Shown here in pieces: positions 25,976-34,597 of a stretch of 64,000 nt of DNA (positions are counted from its first letter, which is position 1; each line of letters begins with the position of its first letter). Both the position numbers and the translations under genes were made by a program. The notes below the pieces were generated by a model that was not told where the DNA came from, searched no databases, and saw only the letters and a list, made by a program, of their open reading frames with translations. Source of the stretch: Alphaproteobacteria bacterium (lineage in GTDB: Bacteria > Pseudomonadota > Alphaproteobacteria > Ferrovibrionales > Ferrovibrionaceae); contig CANJGB010000009.1 in NCBI GenBank assembly GCA_947473805.1, positions 1 to 64,000 on the forward strand. The letters are read 5' to 3'.

Positions 25976-26842
25976 ATGCCGGCCGCGCCCATGGTCCACG
26001 CGTTTTTCCACGAGCCGACGTTCACGGTTACCTACGTGGTAGCGGATCCGGTAACGCGCCGCGCCGCACTGATCGACCCGGTCCTGGACTACGACAACAA
26101 ATCAGGACGCCCCCATACGCGCTCGATCGATGCCACACTGGCCAGCGCCGCCGCCGACGGTCTGACCATCGACCTGATCATCGACACCCACGTCCATGCC
26201 GACCACCTGAGTGCCGCGCAGCATGCGAAGGCGCGAACCGGCGCGCCGGTATTGATCGGCGACCAGGTACCCGTCGTGCAGCGGGCGTTCCGCCCGGTCT
26301 TCGGCGCGACGGACATGGCGACCGACGGCAGCCAGTTCGACCGCCTGATCGCCGACGGCGAAGAACTGATGCTGGGCCAGGTGCCTATTCGCGCGATGCA
26401 TACGCCTGGCCACACGCCGGCCTGCATGACCTACATCATCGGGGACGCGGCCTTTGTCGGCGACACGCTGTTCATGCCGGACTACGGCACGGCGCGCTGT
26501 GACTTTCCCGGCGGCGATGCGCACATCCTGTACCGGTCGATCCGGCGCATTTTTGACCTGCCGCCGGCCACGCGCATCTTCACCTGTCACGACTACAAGG
26601 CGCCAGGCCGCGACAGCTATGCGTGGGAAAGCAGCGTGGCGTTACAACGGGCCACCAATATCCATATCCACGACGGGATCGACGAGGCGGCATTTGTCGC
26701 CATGCGCACTGACCGCGACGCGAAGCTGGACCTGCCGGCCCTGATCCTGCCGTCGGTGCAGGTCAACATGCGCGGCGGGAAGTTTCCGCCGCCGGAAAGC
26801 GACGGGCACGTTTACCTGCGCGTGCCCGTCGACCGGTTCTAG
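25976..26842 (+). CDS. blh: Persulfide dioxygenase, Blh/ETHE1-like metallo-hydrolase
   Basis: 288 residues, metallo-beta-lactamase fold. THVHADHL places His72, His74, Asp76 and His77 at the metal site; later HTPGHTPAC and the FVGDTLF segment complete it. Homologues beside bigR oxidise glutathione persulfide to sulfite, which fits the neighbouring TauE exporter. ATG 25976 follows GAGGAGA. No sulfide:quinone reductase or rhodanese gene is next to it here, so the upstream oxidation step must be encoded elsewhere. Confidence 0.92.
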   Translation: MPAAPMVHAFFHEPTFTVTYVVADPVTRRAALIDPVLDYDNKSGRPHTRSIDATLASAAADGLTIDLIIDTHVHADHLSAAQHAKARTGAPVLIGDQVPVVQRAFRPVFGATDMATDGSQFDRLIADGEELMLGQVPIRAMHTPGHTPACMTYIIGDAAFVGDTLFMPDYGTARCDFPGGDAHILYRSIRRIFDLPPATRIFTCHDYKAPGRDSYAWESSVALQRATNIHIHDGIDEAAFVAMRTDRDAKLDLPALILPSVQVNMRGGKFPPPESDGHVYLRVPVDRF

Positions 26843-26847
26843 GCGGC

Positions 26848-27522
26848 CTAGCCCACCGCCGCCGCGACCGCCGGCCAGACTTCCACGGCGCCGCGATAGA
26901 TCATTTCAAGCGCGACGTAGAGGATGACGAGAAGGCCGACATAGGCGATCCAGCGGTGCTTCTGCAGCAGGCGCGCAATAAAGCTGGCCGCAAGCCCCAT
27001 CAGCGCGATGGACAGCGCCAGGCCGAAGATCAGCACCACCGGATGTTCACGCGCCGCACCCGCGACCGCGAGCACATTGTCGAGCGACATGGAGAGGTCG
27101 GCAATGACGATCTGCCAGGCGGCCTGGGCGAAGGTTTTGCGCGGCGCGCCGCCCGCCACCGTGCCGTCCGCATTGAGGTCGGCGTCGGCCAGCGCCTCGG
27201 CACCGGCCAGCTCCTCGGCGTGCGACGTGCGCAGTTCGCGCCACATTTTCCAGCATACCCACAGCAGCAGAATGCCACCCCCCAACAGCAACCCGACAAT
27301 GGCCAGCAACTGGGTTGTCAGGCCGGCAAAAATGATACGCAACACGGTCGCCGCGATAATGCCGATCAGAATCGCTTTGGCGCGCTGGTCGCGCGGCAGG
27401 CCGGCGGCGGCAAGGCCGATAACGATCGCGTTGTCGCCCGCGAGCACCAGGTCGATCGCAATGACCTGAAGCAGCGCCGTCATCGCCTCGGCGGTAAACA
27501 GACCGGTGAAAAATTCAGTCAA
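26848..27522 (-). CDS. TerC family (YjbE-type) integral membrane protein
   Basis: 224 residues with seven hydrophobic helices. The two inverted-repeat motifs DLVLAGDNAIVIG (about 25-37) and DLSMSLDNVLAVAG (about 142-155) carry the conserved acidic residues of TerC proteins, several of which export manganese. The cytoplasmic loop between them is acidic. The start is a TTG at 27522, with GGAGGAGGG about 7 bases upstream. A promoter 200 bases upstream leaves a long structured leader, described separately. Confidence 0.9.
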   Translation of the reverse strand: MTEFFTGLFTAEAMTALLQVIAIDLVLAGDNAIVIGLAAAGLPRDQRAKAILIGIIAATVLRIIFAGLTTQLLAIVGLLLGGGILLLWVCWKMWRELRTSHAEELAGAEALADADLNADGTVAGGAPRKTFAQAAWQIVIADLSMSLDNVLAVAGAAREHPVVLIFGLALSIALMGLAASFIARLLQKHRWIAYVGLLVILYVALEMIYRGAVEVWPAVAAAVG

Positions 27523-27556
27523 GGGAAACCCTCCTCCGCAGTTCAGGGAAGAGCGT

Positions 27557-27654
27557 CTCGCGGCATGCCGCGTCCGCTGTCGAACGTCCCGGGAGAAGCC
27601 TCACGGCGCAAGGCTGGCGCCGCAATAGAGCTTCGGTCAGGAAGGTGCCGCGAG
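27557..27654 (-). promoter_or_regulatory. Structured 5' leader of the TerC gene, candidate riboswitch
   Basis: On the minus strand CTCGCGGCA (27654-27646) is exactly complementary to TGCCGCGAG (27565-27557), closing an ~80-base interior with a CGGCGC/GCGCCG hairpin (27604-27622). GGAGTGG precedes and GAGAC follows, which is loosely like the yybP-ykoY manganese riboswitch found before TerC-type genes. The invariant GGGGAGTAG core is absent, so the class is uncertain. A further perfect GCAGTCC/GGACTGC hairpin lies at 27684-27701. Confidence 0.35.
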
Positions 27655-27727
27655 CCACTCCATCGGAAATCCAGTCCGACATCGCAGTCCACAGGGACTG
27701 CCAGAGGGGCCCGGCCTGGCGCGACAA

Positions 27728-27756
27728 AATGTAGCGGGCCGCCCGGCCGTACTCAA
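27728..27756 (-). promoter_or_regulatory. Sigma-70-type promoter of the TerC gene
   Basis: Read on the minus strand: TTGAGT, a 17-base spacer, TACATT. It is 16 bases after the LysR gene stop and predicts a leader of about 200 bases before the TTG start. Confidence 0.6.
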
Positions 27757-27772
27757 GGGGCAAAGGCCCGAA

Positions 27773-28729
27773 TCAGGCCTTTTTCCGCACCGCCGGAGCG
27801 CGGGCCTTGGCCGGCGTCTTGCGCGACACCAGGGCCACGAAGGCGGCCAGGATGGGCGACGCGTCATTGCGCCGCCAGACCATGCTGACTGACAGCGGCA
27901 CCGAGAAATCCTCGAGCTTGCGCAAGACGACGCCGGGCGCCTCGCGGCCGCGCTGCAGTTCGTCCACGAAACAAACGCCCATGCCGGCGGAAACCAGGTT
28001 CAGGCGCGCCTCGGACGTGTTGACCTCGGCGATGATACGCGGGGTCAGGCCGCCCATGTGGCAGGCCATCATCATCCGGTCGTAAATCGACGCGCGCATG
28101 CGGGCATAGGCGCTGGCGCCCTGTTCGTTCCAGCCACGCGGCCCCCAGATGAAGTTCTCGTTCTTCATGTCCTTGAGGTACAGGCGCTTGCGGCTGTTGA
28201 GCGGATGGTCGCGCGGCAGGGCCAGCAGGAAGTCGTGTTCGAGGATGGGGAGGAATTCGAGTTCACCCGAATCCTCGGGCGGGCCGTAGAAGAAGCCGGC
28301 ATCGATCTCGCCGTTCAGGATCGCGTCGGCCTGGTTGGCCGACACCATCGGCGCGAGCCGCAGATCGACGCCGGGATTCTCGGCACGGAAGGTGCGCAGC
28401 CAGAACGGCACCAGGTCGTCGCGCGCGGCGATGCCATTGAACGCGACGCGGAACGTGCCGAGTTCGCCGCGCTGGATGCGGCGCGCGCGATGCACCGCAT
28501 TCTCGTAATCAGCAAGGATACGCTTGGCGTCGGCAAGCAGCGAGGCGCCCGCCGCCGTCAGCTTCGCACCGCCCGGCCGACGCTCGAACAGGGTCAGTTC
28601 CAGCTCGGCCTCAAACTCCTGGATGCGGCGCGACAGGGCAGACTGCGTCATGTTCAGACGCCCGGCGGCGCGCTTGAAGTGCTGGTCCTCGGCGACCGTC
28701 GCGAAATAGGGCAGATGCCGGATGCTCAT
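27773..28729 (-). CDS. LysR-family transcription regulator
   Basis: 318 residues. The N-terminal winged HTH is typical (FATVAEDQHFKRAAGRLNMTQSALSRRIQEFE). The C-terminal substrate-binding domain is of ordinary length plus a short basic tail. ATG 28729 gives the usual start; a longer frame to 28786 is not needed. It is divergent from the TctC-BKACE-TauD-AKR operon and probably regulates it in response to a catabolic intermediate. Confidence 0.92.
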   Translation of the reverse strand: MSIRHLPYFATVAEDQHFKRAAGRLNMTQSALSRRIQEFEAELELTLFERRPGGAKLTAAGASLLADAKRILADYENAVHRARRIQRGELGTFRVAFNGIAARDDLVPFWLRTFRAENPGVDLRLAPMVSANQADAILNGEIDAGFFYGPPEDSGELEFLPILEHDFLLALPRDHPLNSRKRLYLKDMKNENFIWGPRGWNEQGASAYARMRASIYDRMMMACHMGGLTPRIIAEVNTSEARLNLVSAGMGVCFVDELQRGREAPGVVLRKLEDFSVPLSVSMVWRRNDASPILAAFVALVSRKTPAKARAPAVRKKA

Positions 28730-28855
28730 GGGCGGGCAGGATGCAGAAACTCGATCTGCCCGGCAAGGAAATAGCATTGGCCGCATAGCCCACGCGTTCG
28801 ATATGCTGTCGCCAAAGCAGGAAGCAACAGCTTCCAGTATCGGGGAGGAAATAGA

Positions 28856-29821
28856 ATGAACCGTCTTGCCGGGATTGCCTTGTCGCTTGCCGTAATGCTT
28901 GGGGCCGCCACCGGCATGGCACAGGCACAGGACTATCCCACCAAGCCCATCAAGCTGATCGGCCCGTTCGCGGCGGGCGGCAGCGGTGATGTCACCGCAC
29001 GCCTTATCGCCGACTTCCTGGAAAAGCGCTGGGGCCAGTCGGTCATCGTCGAGAATCGCGTGGGTGGCGGCGGCCTGCTGGGTTCCGACGCGGTAAAGCG
29101 CGCCGCGCCTGATGGCTACACCCTGTTGATGGGTTATGACGGCATCACCAGCTTCTCGCTATTCCTGAAGGACAATACGCTGGACCAGACCAAGGACCTG
29201 GCGCCGATTTCGCTGCTGGTCCGCTACCCGCTGGTCATGCTGACCTCGACAGCCCTGCCCGTTAAGACCACGCAGGAATTCATCGCCTACGCCAAGGCCA
29301 ATCCGGGCAAGATCAACTACGGCATCATCACCAATTCGCCGTCGCACCTGTACGGCGCGCTGCTGGCCAAGAAGGCCGGGCTCGACATGGCCTTCATCCC
29401 CTATCCGGGCGCGGCGGCGCTGACCCAGTCGATGCTGGCCGGCGAAACGCATGCCACCATGAGCCTGTATGGCAGCTTCGTGCCGGCCATCAAGGACGGC
29501 AAGGTCATCGCGCTGAACTCGATGTCGACCGAGCGCATGAAACAGGCGCCGGACGTGCCGACCATGCGCGAGGGCGGCGTCGATATCCTGGCGTCGATCT
29601 GGTACGGCCTGTTCGCGCCGGCCGGCACGCCGCAGCCGATCATCGACAAGCTGGCCGCGGCGGCGAAGGACTGGACCAAGGCGCCGAACGTGATCGAGCA
29701 GGCCGAGCGTCTGCGCATGGACCTGGTTGGCGGCACGCCGGCGGAACTGGCCAAGCTGATCGTCGATGACACCGCCGCCCGCGCCGAGGCGGCCAAAGCC
29801 GGCAACATCCAGCCGCAATAG
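28856..29821 (+). CDS. TctC/Bug-type solute-binding protein (first copy)
   Basis: 321 residues with a signal peptide cut after AQAQ. The TctC signature appears as YPTKPIKLIGPFAAGGSGDV near the N-terminus and KRAAPDGYTLLMG. These periplasmic proteins capture carboxylates for tripartite tricarboxylate transporters, but no tctA/tctB membrane gene is present in the window. First gene of an operon with a BKACE enzyme, a dioxygenase and an aldo/keto reductase, so its ligand is likely their substrate. Confidence 0.92.
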   Translation: MNRLAGIALSLAVMLGAATGMAQAQDYPTKPIKLIGPFAAGGSGDVTARLIADFLEKRWGQSVIVENRVGGGGLLGSDAVKRAAPDGYTLLMGYDGITSFSLFLKDNTLDQTKDLAPISLLVRYPLVMLTSTALPVKTTQEFIAYAKANPGKINYGIITNSPSHLYGALLAKKAGLDMAFIPYPGAAALTQSMLAGETHATMSLYGSFVPAIKDGKVIALNSMSTERMKQAPDVPTMREGGVDILASIWYGLFAPAGTPQPIIDKLAAAAKDWTKAPNVIEQAERLRMDLVGGTPAELAKLIVDDTAARAEAAKAGNIQPQ

Positions 29822-29845
29822 CGCATCCGGACAGGGAATACCGCC

Positions 29846-30754
29846 ATGGACAAGCTGATCATCAAGGTGGCGCTGAACGAGTGGGTAATGAAGGAGACCA
29901 ATCCCCACGCCCCCTACGGGCCGGAGGAGATCGCCCAGGACATCGTGCGCTGCCACAAGGCGGGCGCCACGGTGTTCCATTTCCATGCGCGCGATCCGAA
30001 GACCGGCGAGCAGCGCCGCACCGATGCCAAGCTGTTCGCCGAGGCATTCCGCCTGGCGCAGGCGGAAGTGGACTGCATCATCGCGCCGGGCTACCAGCCG
30101 AATCCCATTGAGGTGCGTTTCGCCCACTGGGAGACGCTGGCGAATGATCCCAGCCTGCGGTTCGAGATGGGCGTGTACGACGTCGGCGCCTTCAACCTCA
30201 CCAATTACGAGGAACTGAAGAACCTGTCGCGCTCGCAGCTGGAGGGCTTTTTCAACACCCACCAGGAAATGAAGTTCTGCTTCGACTTTGCGAAGAAGCT
30301 GGACATCTTTTACACGCTGGGCATCCGCGAGCCGGGGCACCTGCGCTCGTGCCTGGCCTATTACCGCAACGGCTGGCTGCCCGGCCCGCTGCTGCTGAAA
30401 TTCTACATGAGCGAGAAGCACCCCTACGGTCTGCCGCCGACGGTGCGCGGCCTGCAGATGTACCTGGACATGATCGACCAGGACGTGCCGCACCTGTGGT
30501 TCACCGAGATCAAGGGCAGCCATGTGCACATCCCGCTGACCAGCATCGCGGTCGCCATGGGCGGGCACATCCGCACCGGCCTTGGCGACAACTGGATCAT
30601 CAACGACAAGCCGATCAGCAACCTGGAGTTCGTCGAGACATTCGCCAACATCGCGGAGCGTTGCGGCCGCGGCGTGGCGACCACGGCGGAGGCCCGCAAG
30701 ATGATGGGCGGCAAAACCATCGCGAAGGCGCCCGCCAAGGCGGCCGCGCACTAA
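29846..30754 (+). CDS. 3-keto-5-aminohexanoate cleavage family (BKACE) enzyme
   Basis: 302 residues, TIM-barrel. The zinc-binding HFHARD segment places His45 and His47. BKACE enzymes condense a beta-keto acid with acetyl-CoA and cleave it to acetoacetate and a new acyl-CoA. In characterised members a Glu in a GLEDN segment also contacts the metal; here the segment reads GLGDN, so substrate or metal geometry may differ. The stop codon overlaps the start of the dioxygenase gene by one base. Confidence 0.88.
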   Translation: MDKLIIKVALNEWVMKETNPHAPYGPEEIAQDIVRCHKAGATVFHFHARDPKTGEQRRTDAKLFAEAFRLAQAEVDCIIAPGYQPNPIEVRFAHWETLANDPSLRFEMGVYDVGAFNLTNYEELKNLSRSQLEGFFNTHQEMKFCFDFAKKLDIFYTLGIREPGHLRSCLAYYRNGWLPGPLLLKFYMSEKHPYGLPPTVRGLQMYLDMIDQDVPHLWFTEIKGSHVHIPLTSIAVAMGGHIRTGLGDNWIINDKPISNLEFVETFANIAERCGRGVATTAEARKMMGGKTIAKAPAKAAAH

Positions 30755-31677
30755 TGTCGGCGCGCGACAGCGGCTATCGCAGGATCCACGTGCGCCCCAT
30801 TGCGGGCGCGCTGGGCGCCGAGATCGACGGGGTCGATCTGTCGCAGCCGATGGACGCCGAAACGCGGGCCGAAGTCCACCGCGCCTGGCTGGAGAACCTG
30901 GTCGTATTCTTCCGCGGCCAGGACCTGGACATTGCCGGCATGGAACGCGTCGGACGCTGCTTCGGCGACCTGACGGTGACGCCGCACAACATGACCGAAC
31001 CGGGGTCGGACTACGTGCATCGCATGATCCGCGACGCCGCCGCCGTGCCCGGGTCGCGCAATTACGGCGACCGCTGGCACACCGACCAGGTGGTGAAGGA
31101 GCGGCCGATCGCCGGCATCGTCCTGCACGCGCTGGACTGCCCGCCTTTTGGCGGTGACACGATGTTCGCCAATCTGTACCTGGCCTACGAGACGCTGTCG
31201 GACGGTATGAAGGCCATGTGCGAGGCGCTGATGCTGGTGCACAGCCCGTCGGGCCCGTTCAGCTCGAAGCCGCTGACCGACCAGAAGGGCACCAAGAACA
31301 TCGTCAACATGACGCCGGAGCAGCTGCAGGAGTATCTGCGGCGGGAAACGGCGCACCCGCTGGTGCGCATCCATCCCGAGACCGGCCGCCGCCTGCTGTA
31401 CACCACCGGCGACTTCGCGATCCGCTTCAAGGACATGACCGAGGCGGAGAGCCGGCCGCTGATCGACATGCTGAACCGCCACGCCAGCCGGCCGGAATTC
31501 ACCTGCCGCTTTCACTGGACCAAGGGCGCGGTTGCGCTGATCGACAACCGCTGCTGCCAGCATTATGCGGTCAACGACTATGCCGGCTTCCGCCGCGAGA
31601 TGCTGCGGGTGGAGATCGACGACAAGGTACGCCCCTATGGCCCGGCGGCGCCCCTGCCGGCCGATCAGGCCGCCTGA
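30754..31677 (+). CDS. TauD/TfdA-family 2-oxoglutarate/Fe(II) dioxygenase
   Basis: 307 residues. WHTDQV supplies the HxD iron ligands (His109, Asp111); the second His is in the QHYAVNDY segment near residue 270. Family members hydroxylate a substrate beside a heteroatom or carboxylate while decarboxylating 2-oxoglutarate. It is coupled by start/stop overlaps to both neighbours, the BKACE enzyme upstream and the aldo/keto reductase downstream. Substrate unknown. Confidence 0.92.
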   Translation: MSARDSGYRRIHVRPIAGALGAEIDGVDLSQPMDAETRAEVHRAWLENLVVFFRGQDLDIAGMERVGRCFGDLTVTPHNMTEPGSDYVHRMIRDAAAVPGSRNYGDRWHTDQVVKERPIAGIVLHALDCPPFGGDTMFANLYLAYETLSDGMKAMCEALMLVHSPSGPFSSKPLTDQKGTKNIVNMTPEQLQEYLRRETAHPLVRIHPETGRRLLYTTGDFAIRFKDMTEAESRPLIDMLNRHASRPEFTCRFHWTKGAVALIDNRCCQHYAVNDYAGFRREMLRVEIDDKVRPYGPAAPLPADQAA

Positions 31678-32702
31678 TGCAATACCAGCAGTTCGGCAAG
31701 ACGGGCCTGTTCGTCAGCCGCCTGTGCCTAGGCACCGGCACGTTCGGCAAGGCACGGCTGGGCACCGGCATCAGCCAGGCGGAGGCTGACCGCATGGTGG
31801 GCCAGGCGCTGGATGCCGGCATAAACCTGTTCGACACGTCCGACGTCTATGGCGGCGGCGAGGCCGAGGTCATGCTGGGCAAGGCGCTGGGCAAGCGGCG
31901 GCGTGAGGCGGTGGTCGCGACCAAGGCGCATGCGCGCACCGGCCAGGGGCCGAACGATGTCGGCCAGTCGCGCGTGCACCTGATGCAGGCGCTGGAGCGG
32001 AGTCTGAAGGAACTGGGCACCGACTGCATCGATCTGTACCAGATGCACCAGCCCGACCCCTATACCCGGTTCGAGGAAAGCCTGCGTACGCTGGACGATG
32101 CCATTCGCCAGGGCAAGGTACGCTACATCGGCTGTTCCAACCTGATGGCCTGGCAGGTGATGCAGGCCTCGAAAGTCGCGGCGCTGAACGGGTTCGAGGA
32201 GTTCGCATCGATCCAGGCCTATTACTCGGTTGCCGGTCGCGACATCGAGCGCGAGATCGCGCCATTGGCGGTGGACCAGAAGCTGGCGCTCCTGATCTAC
32301 AGCCCGCTGGCCGGAGCGCTGCTGACCGGCGCGATCCGCCGGGACAAGGCGGCAGACCCGGGCACGCGGCGCAGCATCGTGCAGTTCCCGCCGGTCGAGA
32401 TGGACCGTGCCTATGCGGTGATCGACGTGCTGGAAAAGGCGGCGGCGCGACACGGCGCGACGGTGCCGCGCGTGGCCCTGGCCTGGCTGCTGCACCGGCC
32501 GTTCGTCACCAGCGTGATCATCGGCGCCCGAACCGCGCCACAATTGCAGGAGAATATCCTGGCTGCCGGCTTGGAGCTGACCGCAGAGGACCTGAAGGAA
32601 ATTGATGCGGCCAGCCGCCTGCCGGTAGAATACCCGTCTTGGTCGCGCGACTTGTCCGCCCCGCGCGAGCCCTTGACCGGTAGGGTCGTCAATCGTCTAT
32701 AA
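31677..32702 (+). CDS. Aldo/keto reductase
   Basis: 341 residues, TIM-barrel NADPH-dependent oxidoreductase. The catalytic tetrad is visible: Asp53 and Tyr58 (FDTSDVYGGGEAE), Lys83 (ATKAH) and His124 (QMHQPD). It starts at ATG 31677, overlapping the dioxygenase stop. It is the last gene of the operon that begins with the first TctC gene, and probably reduces or oxidises a carbonyl intermediate of that pathway. Confidence 0.93.
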   Translation: MQYQQFGKTGLFVSRLCLGTGTFGKARLGTGISQAEADRMVGQALDAGINLFDTSDVYGGGEAEVMLGKALGKRRREAVVATKAHARTGQGPNDVGQSRVHLMQALERSLKELGTDCIDLYQMHQPDPYTRFEESLRTLDDAIRQGKVRYIGCSNLMAWQVMQASKVAALNGFEEFASIQAYYSVAGRDIEREIAPLAVDQKLALLIYSPLAGALLTGAIRRDKAADPGTRRSIVQFPPVEMDRAYAVIDVLEKAAARHGATVPRVALAWLLHRPFVTSVIIGARTAPQLQENILAAGLELTAEDLKEIDAASRLPVEYPSWSRDLSAPREPLTGRVVNRL

Positions 32703-32755
32703 GCGGGCGCCAACAGGGAATGTCCCGAAACAGGGACTGTCAGGGAGTAGCCGCA

Positions 32756-33724
32756 ATGAAGTTCGCCACGAAACTCTTCGCCGCGGGCCTGGCCATGCTG
32801 GCCGGCGCCGCTGTCGCGCAGCCGACCTATCCGGGCCGGCAGATTACCATCGTCGTGCCGTTCCCGGCCGGCGGCCAGCAGGATATCGAGGCGCGCGCGC
32901 TTGCCGATTCGATGCAGCGGCGCATGGGACAGCCTGTCATCGTCGAAAACCGCCCGGGCGCCGGCGCGGCCATCGGCATTGGCTACGTCGCCAAGGCGGC
33001 ACCCGATGGCTACACCGTCCTGGTCACCGGCGCCGGTGCGGCGCTGCTGCACCTGGTGCAGAAGAATCTGGGCTTCGACAACACCAAGGACATCGTCCCT
33101 GTGTCGATGCTGAGCAACGGCACCAGCCTGATCGTCGCGCCGAAGGAAGTCGGTGCGAAGAACTGGCCCGAATTCATGGAAATCGCCAAGAAGAACCCCG
33201 GCAAACTGAACTATGCCACGCTGGGCGTCAGTTCGGTCTCGCTGGCGATGGAGGGGCTGCGCAATGCGGCGGGCAACCTGCCGATGACGGACATTCCCTA
33301 CAAGGGTTCGGCCGAGTACATCACCGCCGCGCTCCGCAATGACGTGCAGCTGATCCTGTCGACCATCGGCAGTTTCAAGCAGCATATCGATGCTGGCGCC
33401 TTCGTCCCGATGATGCAGGTCGCGGAGAAGCGTAACGCCGCCTTCCCGAACGTGCCGACCACGAAGGAGCTGGGCTATGGCGAGAAGATCCGCCCGTTCG
33501 CCTGGACCGGCGTGTTCGTGCCGGCCGGCACGCCGCAGCCGATCATCAACCGCATCTACGAAGAGGTCGCCTTCTACGTGAAGCAGCCGGAATCGCTGAA
33601 GCGCGCCGAGGGTTACTACACCGACCTGGTCGGTTCGACGCCGGCGGACTTCAAAAACGTCTACGACGCCGACATCGCGGCGTGGGGGGCGGTGGCCAAG
33701 TCGATCAACCTGCAGCCGCAGTAA
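32756..33724 (+). CDS. TctC/Bug-type solute-binding protein (second copy)
   Basis: 322 residues with a signal peptide cut near AVAQP. YPGRQITIVVPFPAGGQQD and AKAAPDGYTVLV are the TctC signatures. It resembles the first copy at 28856 but is clearly divergent, so it probably binds a different carboxylate. ATG 32756 is chosen over an upstream in-frame GTG-type start to give a clean signal peptide. A terminator follows directly. No transporter membrane subunits are nearby. Confidence 0.92.
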   Translation: MKFATKLFAAGLAMLAGAAVAQPTYPGRQITIVVPFPAGGQQDIEARALADSMQRRMGQPVIVENRPGAGAAIGIGYVAKAAPDGYTVLVTGAGAALLHLVQKNLGFDNTKDIVPVSMLSNGTSLIVAPKEVGAKNWPEFMEIAKKNPGKLNYATLGVSSVSLAMEGLRNAAGNLPMTDIPYKGSAEYITAALRNDVQLILSTIGSFKQHIDAGAFVPMMQVAEKRNAAFPNVPTTKELGYGEKIRPFAWTGVFVPAGTPQPIINRIYEEVAFYVKQPESLKRAEGYYTDLVGSTPADFKNVYDADIAAWGAVAKSINLQPQ

Positions 33725-33746
33725 GCGCGTCCGCAGGAAAAGAACG

Positions 33747-33776
33747 GGGCGGCGCTGGCAGGCGCCGCCCTTTTTT
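33747..33776 (+). terminator. Rho-independent terminator
   Basis: GGGCGGCG/CGCCGCCC stem around CTGGCAGG followed by TTTTTT, 22 bases after the second TctC gene. Confidence 0.92.
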
Positions 33777-33793
33777 ATGCCGGAGGAAAATGC

Positions 33794-34597
33794 ATGACCA
33801 CCGTCAACCCGACCGTGCGCCTCGCCGATTACGGCGACAAGTACGAGCATATCAAGCTGGAACGGCGCGACGGCATCCTGCAGATGACGTTCCACAGCGG
33901 CGGGGACTCGTTCCGCATGTCGGGCCTGGGCCATGCCGAGATCGCCGATGCGTTCTATCACGTGGGCGCCGACCACGAGAACAAGGTGGTCATCATGACC
34001 GGCACGGGCGATGCCTTCAGCGCCAACTGGGAGCGCGGCTCGTTCGACAAGAGCACCGCCGATGCCCATGCGCGCATCCACTACGAGGGCCGGCGCATCC
34101 TGCACAACCTGCTGGACGTGGAATCCATCGTCATCTCGGCGATCAACGGACCCTCGATCGTCCACCCCTTTCCCGTCTGCGCTGACATCGTTCTGTGTTC
34201 GGACAATGCGGCGTTCCAGGACAACCACGTGGCCAAGGGCGGCGTGGTGGCCGGCGACGGCGCCAACATCATATGGCAGCATCTGCTGGGCCCGACGCGG
34301 GGCAAGTACTTCCTGCTGACCGGCCAGTTGCTGTCGGCGCAGGAGGCGCTGGCGCTGGGCGTGGTGAACGAGGTGCTGCCGCGCGACAAGCTGCTGGCGC
34401 GGGCGTGGCAGCTGGCCGAGCAGCTGGCGCAGAAGCCGCAGACGACGCTGCGCTATTCGCGCCTGGTACTGAACCAGCACTATCGCCGCCTGATGCTGGA
34501 CGACCTGTCGTTCAGCTATGGCATGCAGAAACTGGGACAGGCGACGGCGGCGCCGAAGTCCAGCGATCCCAATTGGGGTACAGGCGCAAAGTCGTGA
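33794..34597 (+). CDS. Crotonase-family beta-diketone hydrolase, 6-oxocamphor hydrolase-like
   Basis: 267 residues. The start KYEHIKLERRDGIL, the middle HENKVVIMTGTGDAF and the segment FQDNHVAKGGVVAGDGANIIW align by eye with Rhodococcus 6-oxocamphor hydrolase rather than with ordinary enoyl-CoA hydratases. His124, His145 and Asp155 fall at its catalytic His/His/Asp positions (recalled as 122, 145 and 154). That enzyme cleaves the C-C bond of a cyclic 1,3-diketone to open a ring. It overlaps the start of a CoA transferase gene by 4 bases, so ring-opened product may be activated to a CoA ester next. Confidence 0.78.
   Translation: MTTVNPTVRLADYGDKYEHIKLERRDGILQMTFHSGGDSFRMSGLGHAEIADAFYHVGADHENKVVIMTGTGDAFSANWERGSFDKSTADAHARIHYEGRRILHNLLDVESIVISAINGPSIVHPFPVCADIVLCSDNAAFQDNHVAKGGVVAGDGANIIWQHLLGPTRGKYFLLTGQLLSAQEALALGVVNEVLPRDKLLARAWQLAEQLAQKPQTTLRYSRLVLNQHYRRLMLDDLSFSYGMQKLGQATAAPKSSDPNWGTGAKS

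Noticed and set aside
27515-27763. 82-codon minus-strand frame upstream of the TerC gene
   Set aside because: It overlaps the TerC start in another frame, has no recognisable features, and coincides with a structured leader and its promoter.
29159-30751. 530-codon minus-strand frame
   Set aside because: Antisense shadow of the TctC and BKACE genes; His/Arg/Gln-rich composition typical of shadows.
32411-34480. 689-codon minus-strand frame
   Set aside because: Antisense shadow of the aldo/keto reductase, TctC and crotonase genes, caused by high GC at third codon positions. Product shows no family features.
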